From assembly GCA_948567375.1 (NCBI GenBank), contig OX419757.1, forward strand, positions 50,589,665-50,653,664: DNA of 64,000 nucleotides. The letters are read 5' to 3'. Below, piece by piece: positions 48,457-59,262 of this stretch. The notes beneath the pieces are model-generated. The model worked only from the letters and a program-made list of their open reading frames with translations, searched no databases and was not told the origin of the DNA. Position numbers and translations under genes: made by a program. Origin of the DNA: Lunularia cruciata. Its lineage: Eukaryota > Streptophyta > Marchantiopsida > Lunulariales > Lunulariaceae. How positions within the stretch are numbered: the first letter of the stretch is position 1; each line of letters starts with the position of its first letter.

Positions 48457-51400
48457 TGTTACAACCCGGCAAATATCACTTTTGCGGTAATCAAGTAAGT
48501 AAAGTTTATTCCCATAGAGAGATACTATTTAGAATTGGTCAAATACAGAGTCAAATGTCACAAATGTGGTTCTTCTTAATTTGTCACTCTTAATCACAAC
48601 TCCACCAAATCTTTCCAAACAATCTTGATTGTGATAATTTGGTCTCTCCCAAAAACGACACTTCATTGCAAAATGACTTCACCTCAAAATTTCATTCCAC
48701 TCCTCCACTGTAAGCACAACTTCCTCGATCAAAATTGCTTCACATCAACACTACGCTGCACTCACAAATGCAAAATACTACCAACACTACAATTCCTCTC
48801 AGATCTGTCAAGGTATTGTTTTGATTGCACTTCACTCCGGATCAAACACACATAATGAAGATCAAGGTTGCGGAAGCCAACATCCAAGACACATTGATTT
48901 GCACTTTGAAATTCTCCAAACACTCACAATTACAAACACATCACTGATACTTGGAATCAAACTCAAGCGACGGGCACTACTTCACAACATTTCACTTTAT
49001 CTATTCTCAAGAAAATGAATACTGAACAACAACATACTGCAAATGCCAAATGCCACCTTTAAATAGTGAAGCTCTTTAACAATTATCTAACAACTATATT
49101 GTTTCCTAACAACTCTTCCTACCTGCAAATCCAAACTGACAATGCACCTTTTCATATCTACCTCTTCAAATCTCAAAATTGTTACTACTCTGATCCAATG
49201 TCTACTTCCTCCTCAACTTCCAATCCCGAAGTAACCTCACATACTACTCTATCCTTGGGTTTACCAACCACTAGCTCTTCTACTAATTCTATTACTTCTT
49301 TGTCCTCATCTTCTCTTCCCTTCATGTGTAACCTTTCTAATTCTTTATCTCCCAACCCACTCTTCTCTAATATTTCCAATGGTAACTCCAAAGATATTGG
49401 TACTCCTATCTCATCTACTTCGGGCTTTGCTCTTACATCCTTATCAAGTTTATCTATCTCTAACTTAACTAAATCTAATCTAATTGTGATATTGTCTTCC
49501 ACTTCCAATATCTTCCTATCTACACAAGTTTTGAGACTAATCAGCAAAGCATTCAAATCTTTATCCTTCATATTTCTTCTCCTTGTCTCCTACACCAACA
49601 ACCTTAACTCGTGCAATCTCATTTCTTCAATCCTCACACTGGCTTTTGTACTCAGCATTGCGTTCATCTTTACTACAATCTCCTTTAGTGGCTTGAGCGT
49701 CATCCTTCTCTCACGTTCTTGATCCACCTGCCAATCTTCCCTATACATTGCTAGTTCTACCTTGATTTGGTTTCCACAGTCTCCTTCTCCTTCTCCTTTT
49801 GAAAAATCCTCTCTTCCAGATTACAAAGTAACTTCCTTAATCTTTCTTCCTCTTTATATCTCACTGTCAACTCTCTTTGCCAAAGCTGCTTCTCCTCTTC
49901 TACACTCTCCATCACTATGTTGAGCTCTTGGTCCTTTTTTGCTACTCTTGCCATAGCATGGATGATTTCTTATCGTTAATCAGCAAACTGCTGTTTCAAG
50001 ATTTTATACTCAACTATTTCTCTTTCTCTCGCTATGACATTCTGCTCTATTACTCTCTCTTTACTTCACACTTCCCTCTTTAAATTCTCAATTACTTGGT
50101 TTAGTACTACTGCATCTACTCGTGGTACTTCCCTATGGTCCTTTCCTTGGGTTATGATCTTTTTCAATTCCGAGTTCTCAATACATCTTCAATACATCTG
50201 CAATACATCTTCAACTTGTCTTTGTACTCAGTTGCCATCATCTTCTTCTCTTTTGCATTATGGGCAATCTGACTTTCTGCCCTTCTTACTAGACCTCACC
50301 GTCTTTTTTCTTCTTGATGTTGAATCATCAATTCCTGCTACCATGCTTGATCTTTCTCTATCATGCTCTTCTTCAAACTCTCTAACTCCTGCTCCATCAA
50401 TGCTGAAATTGCCTTTACATGTATTACTTCAATGAGAGCTTCTCTCAATTCAATTTTCATCTTCTCAACTATGACCTTCTGGTTCTTCAACTCTTTTTCT
50501 TTATAATCCAAATCTCTTCCTTGACTCTCAAGACTCTCTTGCAAGTTCTCTAACATCTTTTGCTTTAACCCAAAGTTCTTTGGATTCTTCTTCCCTTTGG
50601 CTTAGCCTTGCCTTCAATTTGCATGTTTCCTCAAGAAAATACTTCATCACCTCCAACTTGTTCTCCACCTCCTGATCATCTTTTTGTATCTCTTCCTTCT
50701 TTTGCTTTAATAGTAGCAACAACGGACACACAATTCTTGATAATTACTCCACTCCATCAAAGTCTTCTGCCCCTCCTTGGTCTTTGTACTTGGCCTCCAT
50801 CTGCACTTCCTCAATAGGGGTCTTACCCCAAAGGTGTAATCTTTGCACCTTCAAAGTCATCTCTGTCGAGCTCACTTGTTCTTCCATCACTCAGCTTGGA
50901 CATGCAAGTGCAGCCTATAGTAATCTCTTTGACCTCACTCCATTCTGGACTACCTTCTTCAGCTCTTTGTCCATCTCCTCTATAGGTAACTCCAAACAAG
51001 GAGCATCTCTTTCCTCCATACAATCGATCACCACATAGAACTCCTCATCATCTTCTCCCATCCTTGCATCAACTAACTACTAGACTTCATCCTCACCTTC
51101 ACTCTCATTGCTAGACTCCTCACCCTGAATTGGGGGTTTTTCTTCTTCCAAGCCCTCTCTCTTTGACTCTATCTCTCCTTTAGACTCTATTCCCAATGAT
51201 TGGTCCATCACCACTTCCTTACCTCTTGGGTTTAATCTTTGTGTTGTTTGGGGTAGGAGAGGTAATACTACACCTTCAAGTTTAGCCCGCTTCTTGGTCT
51301 TTGGACTTCTTCCTTCCACAATCTTGCTATGTCCCCTCCTAGAAAAATGTTCACTGTTGGACTATACTTGCAAGATGTATCGTTGCTCCTTGTCATTTGC

Positions 51401-52674
51401 ATCATGATGTAGATTGGAATGGAAATGTGAGACCATCTAATGCTTCTCCTCTATTGTCAACAAGTTTAGCCCAAGGTAGAAATGTGCTACAAAGTGTACA
51501 AAATATTGAGGTGGCAAATTTCCCTCCAGTTAACAATCATCTGCCTCATCCTTTGATGGAAATACTTTGCCTAATTCATCTTCTCTCCTACAAACATTTG
51601 GTGAAAGAAAATTGCATGTTGCATATTAACATACGTCATTTGCTCTGGCTTGAACATTGCCATCAATGCCCCCACAATGATTGATTTTATTGGGTCCTAA
51701 TAGGACTCCACCTTGTAGACATTGCTGGTCCGTAGAGGGAAGAATGAATTCTTGATCTCTACAGTCTCTTCCAAAGCTTCACACTTTCAATAGAAAGTGA
51801 CTCTAGTTGCATCTTGTGTTGCCTTCCCCAAGACTAACTTCCAATTTGACTTAGTCCATTAAGCTGGATTCTCTCTCTTCCCCATAACTTTGGGACTTTC
51901 CTCACAATTACTAGCAATTATTTCTACCATGAAACCTGGAAAGCTCACATTCTAATTATAGGCCAAGAACAAAGTCTACTCAGGACTTCAATACAAAGTG
52001 CACTCAGGACTCAATTTGTGCTACTACATCTAATTGCTGAATTGTACGACTCCTCACTACAAGTGAGTTCTTCTTGCTTGTCCTCACTATTACCTGCTCA
52101 CAAGTTCCCTGAGTTGGAAGATTATCCTCTCACTTGGATGTGACACTCTAAACCCTTCTTAATTCTGGAAAATTTCACTCTCAATTGGCTTTGTGACTTG
52201 CATTCTTGTAGGATAGCTACTAAGAGGAAAAAAATATCTTCTTGACATTTCAGATTCCCCTTAGTGCAGTATTAATTTTATAGTGCTTCAAGATGCAGTC
52301 ATTCTTCAATCAATTTTGAAATTGACTCTCACTTCTTTTGCGTGTTTGTTTCTTGTCACTCTGAGAGCATTTTTCTCCTACCTCAACCATTCCTTTAATC
52401 GTACTTTCTTGGCTGGCCTGCCCCAAAGAAAAGTTGTTACAACTTCTTCATATTGGGCTGAACTTCCCACTCCAAAGATGCCCTTCTTCAAGTTGTTTCC
52501 TTCAAGTTTTTTCCTTCATAGCTTCCCTTTGAGTACTTCCTCTCTTAACCCAAAGTTGAATTCTTTGTGTCTACTCTTCAGACACATTCTTTTCTTCTTC
52601 CTTTGGCTGAAATTTGGTTTCCACAATGCACTTCTTCTTAAAAACTCATCAAAACAAAAAATTTGGGTACCACA
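48457..52674 (-). repeat. 5' LTR of element C (giant LTR, chimeric)
   Basis: 4218 bp from TGTGGTACCC at 52674 to GTTGTAACA at 48457, followed by the primer site. From about 50210 to the 3' end it closely matches C's 3' LTR. The outer part instead resembles fragment F (ORF start MSRRY, a different N-terminal leader and the LMEQELESLKKSMIEKDQAWQ coil). A TTTAAATA box is at the complement of 49058-49065. Confidence 0.8.
49190..52245 (-). pseudogene. LTR-encoded ORF in the 5' LTR of C, heavily broken
   Basis: From a start near 52245 (MSRRYFFPLSS) the minus strand gives, in shifting frames, ALMAMFKPEQMTYVNMQHA and FFHQMFVGEKMN (about 51670-51570). Charged linkers follow, then coiled coil (ELKNQKVIVEKMKIELREAL, EKDQAWQELMIQHQEEKRR near 50500-50320). 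C-terminal LLISLKTCVDRKILEVEDN ... KSGLGDKELERL ... VDIGSE ends near 49195. Same gene as in E and in the 3' LTR, with more stops. This copy lacks the 738-bp insertion and shows the empty site. Confidence 0.65.
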
Positions 52675-52816
52675 AGATGTACTTCAAAGTCTTGTGATCC
52701 ATGACAATGGTTGCTTTCCCTCCAATCAAGTAGTGTATAAACTTCTTGAGACCAAAGATCACTACCAACCCTTCTCCCTCTATGATAGAATAATTTTATT
52801 TTGTTGAAACTATTTG
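52675..52816 (-). pseudogene. RNase H piece of gypsy element G (left of insertion E)
   Basis: The minus strand reads NYSIIEGEGLVVIFGLKKFI, then HYLIGGKATIVMDHKTLKY, typical gypsy RNase H. Joined to 56636-58560 after removing E and one copy of ATTTG, the frame continues GYASRQIVSTK-stop-NYSIIE. Its left end stops exactly at the 5' LTR of C. Confidence 0.85.
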
Positions 52817-54314
52817 TATGGTACCCACATTTTTGTTTTTTTTTCTTATTTTTGAAAAAGAAGTGTACAGATCAAGTCGTATTGCACCTATATGACATCA
52901 GAAGGTAAAGAATGGTGTCTTTGAGTTGTAACCTGAAGTAAAGTGACTTCGTGTCAGAAGACAAAGTACTCAAATTGGCCCTATCAGCATTCAACCCAAA
53001 GCAAGGAGACTTTGGCTTGGGGGTGCTCAACCCGACACGAGGATAGTGTAATAACTTTCCTTCGGTGTTGGACATTCAAGAAGGTACCGCATATAGAAAT
53101 AGTGGACCTATGAGCAGGGGAAAATTGACAGTGGTAGGAGATTTCTTGGTAGAAATTCAAAGTGAAGAAAGACGGAAGAGGCGTGCCACTATAAGAATCG
53201 GGATAGAGACAAAGAGATGACAAGTAATTTTCCATTGCCATTAAGGAGTCATCTCGAGGGAGATTGTGGAAAAGGAAGTGTAGTAAGAGACGGTCTAGTG
53301 TGCAGAGAGGAAGTCAAGAGAGTAAGTCCGGGAGTCAGTTGGAATAGTAGCCACCAACCCAGAGTGGAGGAGAGTAAGATGGGAGGTGGGAAGAATAACT
53401 TGAAATTCATAGTGAGAAATCATGCAATTTGGAGATTAGCTGTGATTGCAAGAATAGAAGTCTTGAGCAGGCTTTGGATCACATTCTTGGCATGGAATTG
53501 AAACCTTAGTTTTCTAGGTTTCATGACCAAGATCATCAAGAGTAAATCTCTCAATGGACTTGAGGAAGAAGGTAAGAGAGGAAATCCGGCTCTGTCCATC
53601 GAGGCTTGATGGATAGAGTCGGATTGGAGGTTAGTATTGAGAAGAGCGGCGGGTGAAGAGCATGGAGCCACATTCTTGGGGAAAGGAGAAGTAGTTGAAG
53701 AAACCCAAGAGGTGAGAGACACATTTTCTTCAAAGCGTAGAAAGAATGGTTATGAAGTTGAGAGCTACAAGGACCCTGTGAGGAGAGGCATCATAGGAGC
53801 AATGATGGAATCTTGAAGCCGGAGCAAACTACTTATGCGATGAAACATCAAGCGGTGTTCTTTCATAAGATGTTTGCAAGGGAGCCAATCAATTGGGCAA
53901 AGTGCTTTCATCATCACACAAGAAAAATGGTGTGGAACTTGTGAGACAAGTTGCCTCCACACTACATTGTGCCATTTGCAGCCCACTTTTATTTGGGATT
54001 GAATTTGTTGAATGTGGCAGAGAGACACAAGATGATGTTGCACTTCCATCCTGATTTGAGAAGAGATGTTGATGCGGAGGAGCAACACTACATTCTATAG
54101 ATTAGAAGCAACAATGAGTACTATGCAGTGACAGGGTAGAGCGTGCAGTTGAAGGTGAATACTCCAAAGTCAAATAAGAGGAGTAGATGAGAAGAAGAAG
54201 AAGTATCGGCAACAAGATCTCAGAAGACCAAAAAGGTAAACTTGAGGAAGGACTTGGTGGAAATCGTGTTGTCAGACAAAGAATCAAAAGGGGAAGCAGG
54301 GTACAAGTCAAAAG

Positions 54315-54354
<40 letters not shown>

Positions 54355-56635
54355 CCCAAATTCACATTGCAGAGTGGGGAAGAGAGCAATGCCATTGAAG
54401 ATGGAGTAGAGATGAAGCCGGTTCCAAAGGAAGAAGAGGGAAAGCTGGAGATAGTAGAAGATAACCCGAAACCTGAAGATGAAGTTCCAGCAAAGGAGGA
54501 GAAGAGGGTGATCATTCAGCAAGGTGTTCACTCTAGAAGAAAACCAACATGTGAGGCGGGACCAAGTAGGAGGAGAGAAGTGGAGAGTGGAAGTTTGGGG
54601 GGTGAAGAGTCTATTCCAATATGGCAATTGCGGTTGAGAAGAAGGGTATCAAGCAAAGAAGAAGCAAAGAAAGAGAAAAGCCCACAAGTTGAGGTAAATC
54701 AAAGTGAAGAGTAGAGTATCTACAAGAGGTTGTGTGCCCGTTGTTAACAAAGTTGGAGCAGAAGGAGAAAGAGATGCAGTCAAAGTGTCCAAAGGTGAAG
54801 ATTGTGTTGCAGGTGTTAGCAAAGTTAGAGGAAGAGAACTAGTAGTTGATAGAGAGTATAATCCGAGGTGAGGAGGAGAGGGAAATATTATGAGTAGATG
54901 TAGTAGTACAAAACCAAGTGATTGGAAACTTAAAGAAGGAAGTGGGGAATAGAGAGAGAGAGAGCAATAGAGCAGAATGTCATAGAGAGGGAAAGACATA
55001 TAGCGGAGTATGAAATCTTGAAACAACAGTTTGTTGATTCATGATTAGAAATCATCCATGCTATGGCACAAGTAGAAGAGAAGGAGCAAGAGCTTGATAG
55101 AGTGACGGAGAATGTAGAAGAGAAGAATCAACTTTGGCAAAGAGAGTTGACGGTGAGATATAGAGAAGAAGGACGATTAAAGGAGATACTTCGTAGTTTG
55201 GGAGAGAAGATTGTTTAGAATGAGAAGGAGGAGGCAACTGTGAAAGCCAAATTCAAGGCAGAATTGGCACCATATAGAGAAGATTGGCTAGCGGATCGAG
55301 AACGTGAGAGAAGGATGAGACTCAAGCCATTGAAGGAGCTTGTAACAAAGATGAAGGCAATGTTGAGTACAAAAGCCAGTGTGAGAATTGAAGAAACACA
55401 ATTGCACAAGTTGAAGTTGTTGGTCAGGAGACGAGGAGGAGAAATGTGAAGGAAAAAGACGTGAACGCCTTGCTGATTAGTCTCAGAACTCATGTAGATA
55501 CGAAGATATTGGAAGTGGAAGACAATATCACGATCATATTAGATTTAGTAAAGTTGGAGATAGATAAAATTTGGAAGGATGTAAGAGCAAAGCCCGAAGT
55601 AGATGACATAGAAATACATATATCTTTGGAGTTATCATTGGAGATATTAGAGAAGAGTGGGTTGGGAGATATAGAATTAGAAAGGTTACCTATGACGGGA
55701 ATTGTAGATCAGAAAGGAGTGTTAGAATTGGTGGAGGAATTAGTAGTTGTGAAACCCAAGGATAGAGCAGTATGTAAGGTTACTTTGGGATCGGGCTTGG
55801 AAGCCAAGGAAGAGGTAGACATTGGATTGGAGTAGTAACAATTTTGAGATTTGAAGAGGTAGATTTGAAGTAGTGCATTATCATTTTGGATTTATAGGTT
55901 AGAAAAGTTGTTGTAGAACGGTATAGTTTTTAGATAACTGCTGAAGTGATTTGCCTATTTAAAGGTGGCATTCACAGTCATATGTTGTTCAATGCTCATA
56001 ATTTCTAAGAATAGATAAAGTAAAGTGTTATGAAGTAGGGCTTGTCGCTTGAGCTTAATTCCAAGTATCCTCATTGTGTTTGTGTTTGTGTGTGTGGAGA
56101 ATTTTGAAGTGCACGTTAGTGTGTTTATTGGATGTTGGATTCTGCAACCTTGATCTTCATTTTGTGTGTTTGATCTTCAGTGAAGTGCAATTGGAGCAAT
56201 GCCTTGATAGATTTGAGAGATATTGTAGTGTTGGTAGTATTTTGCATTTGTGAGTGCAATGCAGTGTTGATGTGAAGCAATTTTGATTGAGTAAATTGTG
56301 CCTTCAATGGAGGAGTGGAACACAATTCTGAGGTGAAGTTGTTTTGCAATGAAGTGCCATTTTTTTAGGAGAGACTGAATCATCACAATGAAGATTGTTT
56401 GGAAAGATTTGATGAAGTTGTGATTAAGTGTGAAAAATTATTGTGACAAGACTACAAATTAGTGCTTGTTACTCTCTTTTGGGTGTAGTTGCTACCTAGG
56501 AGATTAAAGATGAAACCAAGAAGAACTACATTGTGACATTTGACTTTGTATTTGGACATTTCTGACAAGTATCTCTATGGGAACAAACTTTACTTACTTG
56601 ATTACCACAAAAGTGATATTTGTCGGGTTGTCACA
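52817..56635 (+). repeat. Giant solo LTR E with TSD ATTTG, inserted in element G
   Basis: 3819 bp beginning TATGGTACCC (terminal TG now TA) and ending GGGTTGTCACA. It is flanked by ATTTG at 52812-52816 and 56636-56640, and removing it restores the RNase H of G. It therefore behaves as a single LTR unit, which shows that the LTR ORF lies within the LTR. A TATTTAAA box at 55956-55963 lies about 670 bases before the 3' end. Confidence 0.88.
53217..55835 (+). pseudogene. LTR-encoded ORF in solo LTR E (about 870 codons)
   Basis: ATG at 53217 (MTSNFPLPLRS), final stop at 55833-55835, a span of 873 codons with several stops and frameshifts. N-terminal domain: NHAIWRLAVIARIEVLSRLW, MTKIIKSKSLNGLEEEGKRG and KGEVVEETQE. 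After a frame change come the FFHKMFAREPINWAK-like and HFYLGLNLLN-like segments (53860-54010). The middle part is Glu/Lys/Arg-rich with an (AG)15 run at 54320-54350. The C-terminal coiled coil includes REDWLADRERERRMRLKPLK and LLISLRTHVDTKILEVEDN. No membrane segment or signal peptide is seen, so it is not an obvious envelope protein; role unknown. Confidence 0.72.
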
Positions 56636-58560
56636 ATTTGTCTACTAGCATAACCTATTGGATGATCATGCACATCTTGGTCTAATTGACTAAGAGTGCA
56701 TCCTATAGTTACACTAAAACATCAATGTAGAGGATGAAAGGTTTACTCCAATTAGGTTTAGCAAGAATTGGAGCTACAACAAGGGATTGCTTTAGCTCTT
56801 TAAAAGCTTTGAGAGCCTTCTTGTCCTCTAAAATCACAATGTATTTTACACCTTTCTGCAAATGGATTGTAAATGCATAAGCCTTTTTGGAAAATGAAAA
56901 GATGAACCTCCTATAGTACTCAACCATCCCCAAGAATTGGTGTAACTTTCTCAAGCTTGAAGGGTGTAGAAGGTCTGAGAATTTCTTCATCTCTTAGGAT
57001 CAACTGCTATTCCATCCTTGGAGATGATGTGCCTCAAAAGTAGACCTTCTTCACAACTAAAAATGCAATTCTCTAGGTTGAGGGAAACATTTTCTTCATC
57101 CAAGCATTGCAAGACCTTGATTAGGTGCTCAAAAAGCTCCTCCTTGCTCACATATACACAAAAGTCATCAATGAAGTCTAACAAATTTCCCAATGAAAAG
57201 TTCAAATACCTTGTTGATGAACTATTGGAATGTGGCTGGAGCATCACAAAGCCCAAAAGGCATAACCTTGAAAGCATAAGTCCCCCAAGGTGTGGTGAAT
57301 GTGATGAGTTGTTGATGCTTTGATGTAATCTTGATTTGGTTATACCCACTATAACCGTCTCTAAAACTATACCTCTCATGACTTGCAACATCCTCCAAGA
57401 TCTCATCAATGAATGGTAAAGTGTAATAGTCCTTCTTAGTAATAACATTGAGCTTCTTGTAATCCATACATACTCAAGGCTTGTCATTCTTTTTCTTCAC
57501 AATCACAACTAGAGACACCCATTTGGAAGCCTCCACCTCAAAGATAAATCTAGCCTTCTTGAGTTTATCAATCTTTTACCTTCACAACCAAAGATATTGG
57601 TGGACTAATGCGACATTGCTTTTGGCGGACTGGTCTTGCATATGACTCTACCTCAATCTTGTGCTCCTCCAAGGTGACTTCCTTTAGATATTTGTAACTA
57701 AAAGAAAACACATAGATCACTTCATAACTTCATAACTACAGATCCTTCATGCATTCAATACAGATCCTCCATCAATAAGTGCATCTTTGATATTGTGACC
57801 ATTCACTCTCACATCAATCTTGGAGGCATTTTCACAAGTCTCCTATGGTGTTGGTTTGGCATCCACCATCCCAATTGATAATGGAGCTTTTACTTTCTTC
57901 TTCTTGCTTGCTTCTTGAAGAATTTAAACCACCTCTAAGCTCCTTTCTCAATATAGGATTCAAAGGAAACAATTGACCCATTGTGATGTTACCCTTATGA
58001 CTACCTAATCCTCCAACACAGTGAGTGCCATTGTTGCTTTGAGATCAAGAAGTTTTCCATCCCCAACTTCTTCATTGTGGTCTTTGTTATTGATGGTGTT
58101 GAGGTGCTAGTGTGAATGCTCCTAGTAGTCATAGGAGTATCTTTGCTAGGAGTAGATCCTTGACAAGAATGTACATCCTCGGCAAAATAAATTCTCTTCT
58201 TCTCTTGTGCCAAAAGCTCCAAATTAAGACCTTTTGAGTTTGAGCATTCCTCCTTCTCATGCTTGCTCTCAACCACATCTATGGATGCTATCCCTTTACC
58301 TTTGTTTGGATTAGGAGCCACTTGGGTTTCACTACCTCCCTCTTTCCCTCTATTAACTCCCTCATAACCCCTTTTTCCATGGTAAATAAATTTGTGTAAT
58401 TACTTTAGATGTGACCTTTTACTCCATAACTGAAATAATTTCTAGTATTGTAATTGTTGGTTGGTTGATGTACTTTATATGGATAGTTTCTATAACTCCT
58501 AGACAGTCTCCCCACATTTTGATCCACCTTTTTTCTTCCAGAGTTGTATCACATTAATCT
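56636..58560 (-). pseudogene. Ty3/gypsy element G: protease to RNase H, broken
   Basis: Minus strand. Around 58321-58001 a gag/protease-region frame (MAPNPNKGKGIASIDVVES) unlike the other elements. RT: MDYKKLNVITKKDYYTLPFI (57467), TTPWGTYAFKVMPFGLCDAP and FIDDFCVYVSKEEL (about 57180-57140), then CIFSCEEGLLLRHIISKDGI. Connection: LRKLHQFLGMVEYYRRF (56940). RNase H start FILYIDVLV just before E. It is 5' truncated near 58560 and has many stops. It is the oldest layer of the right-hand nest because E lies inside it. Confidence 0.85.
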
Positions 58561-59262
58561 TGAGATTTGTAAATGATCCTGGGATAGTTTGAAATAGATC
58601 TTATGACGAAAGGGTGCAAGAATTAGAGCAATTAATACTTGTGATGCAACCTTTACTCCCGAAATATCAAAAATTATATTATACTTGTAACCTTGAAAAG
58701 GAGACACAATGGAACAACACAACATGAGCTATCATATATGAAACTAGCTTCACGCTCTTTATTTATAAGCATTGTAGAGGTGAATAATCAATAGTACAAA
58801 ACATCTTTTAATATGTAGCAGAAGGAGTTTCCAATCAAAGATTGAAACCCCGATGAATCTACTTTAGGACGAATCTACTTTGCACCAGATATTTTAGTGC
58901 CAAAGTTCCAAAGTGAATTATTAGTGTCAGCATCATCAATTTATTCGATAAAGGAATAAAGGAATTATTCCTTTATCGACATCGATAAAGGAATAAAATG
59001 AGATTCTATACTATAAAACTCTTTATTGGTTACTCTGGCGAGAACTGTACAGGAATTGTAAAAGAGTATGAGCTCGTCACCTCAATTTTTTGCATAAAGG
59101 AGGAAAGAACCACAAGATATCAATTTTGGAATCCGGAGTAAAAATTCCATGACAGACCACCATCAAAAAATGTATCTATCTATGTACGACCTGCTGTTCA
59201 CTAAATATTTTCTGCAGCCACTTCTCCAATCAGCAATTCATCCTCCTATAAACTACTGCGCC
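58561..59262. other. Spacer between element G and the peroxidase gene
   Basis: No gene seen. Contains the strong hairpin at 58965-58996 and presumably the 3' UTR of the peroxidase next to 59263. Confidence 0.5.
58965..58996. repeat. Perfect 15-bp hairpin with an extra direct copy
   Basis: TTATTCCTTTATCGA and TCGATAAAGGAATAA are perfect complements separated by CA. A third copy, CGATAAAGGAATAA, lies just upstream at 58946-58959. It is about 270 bases past the peroxidase stop codon; too far and too symmetric to be a typical plant terminator signal. Confidence 0.8.

Larger units (their letters stand above)
30032..52674 (-). mobile_element. Giant-LTR Ty3/gypsy element C (Tat/Athila-like), with nested insertions
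   Basis: Read on the minus strand: 5' LTR 52674-48457, primer-binding site 48449-48431, gag, a tandem-repeat spacer, protease/RT/RNase H/integrase, a polypurine tract at 34545-34555 and a 3' LTR 34544-30032. Copy B (34582-40225) and a 738-bp solo LTR (30969-31706) are later insertions. Without them the element would be about 16.2 kb. LTR ends are TGTGG and CACA. No chromodomain is seen, and the RT and primer site resemble the non-chromovirus Tat/Athila branch of Ty3/gypsy. The 5' and 3' LTRs are not alike over their outer halves, so the present structure includes recombination. All genes are broken. Confidence 0.85.

Noticed and set aside
48457..49146. A shorter 690-770-bp LTR starting at TGCATTG (also 30032-30796 and 55875-56635)
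   Set aside because: The purine tract and TSDs place the LTR start at TGTGGTACCC. The short segment is only the promoter-proximal U3 plus R-U5 part of the giant LTR.
30027..52679. AGATG near both ends of element C as its TSD
   Set aside because: It fits only if the left LTR end is trimmed by two bases. The left flank is a giant-LTR fragment (H) while the right flank is RNase H of G, so the two sides are not one interrupted sequence. I treat the match as unproven.
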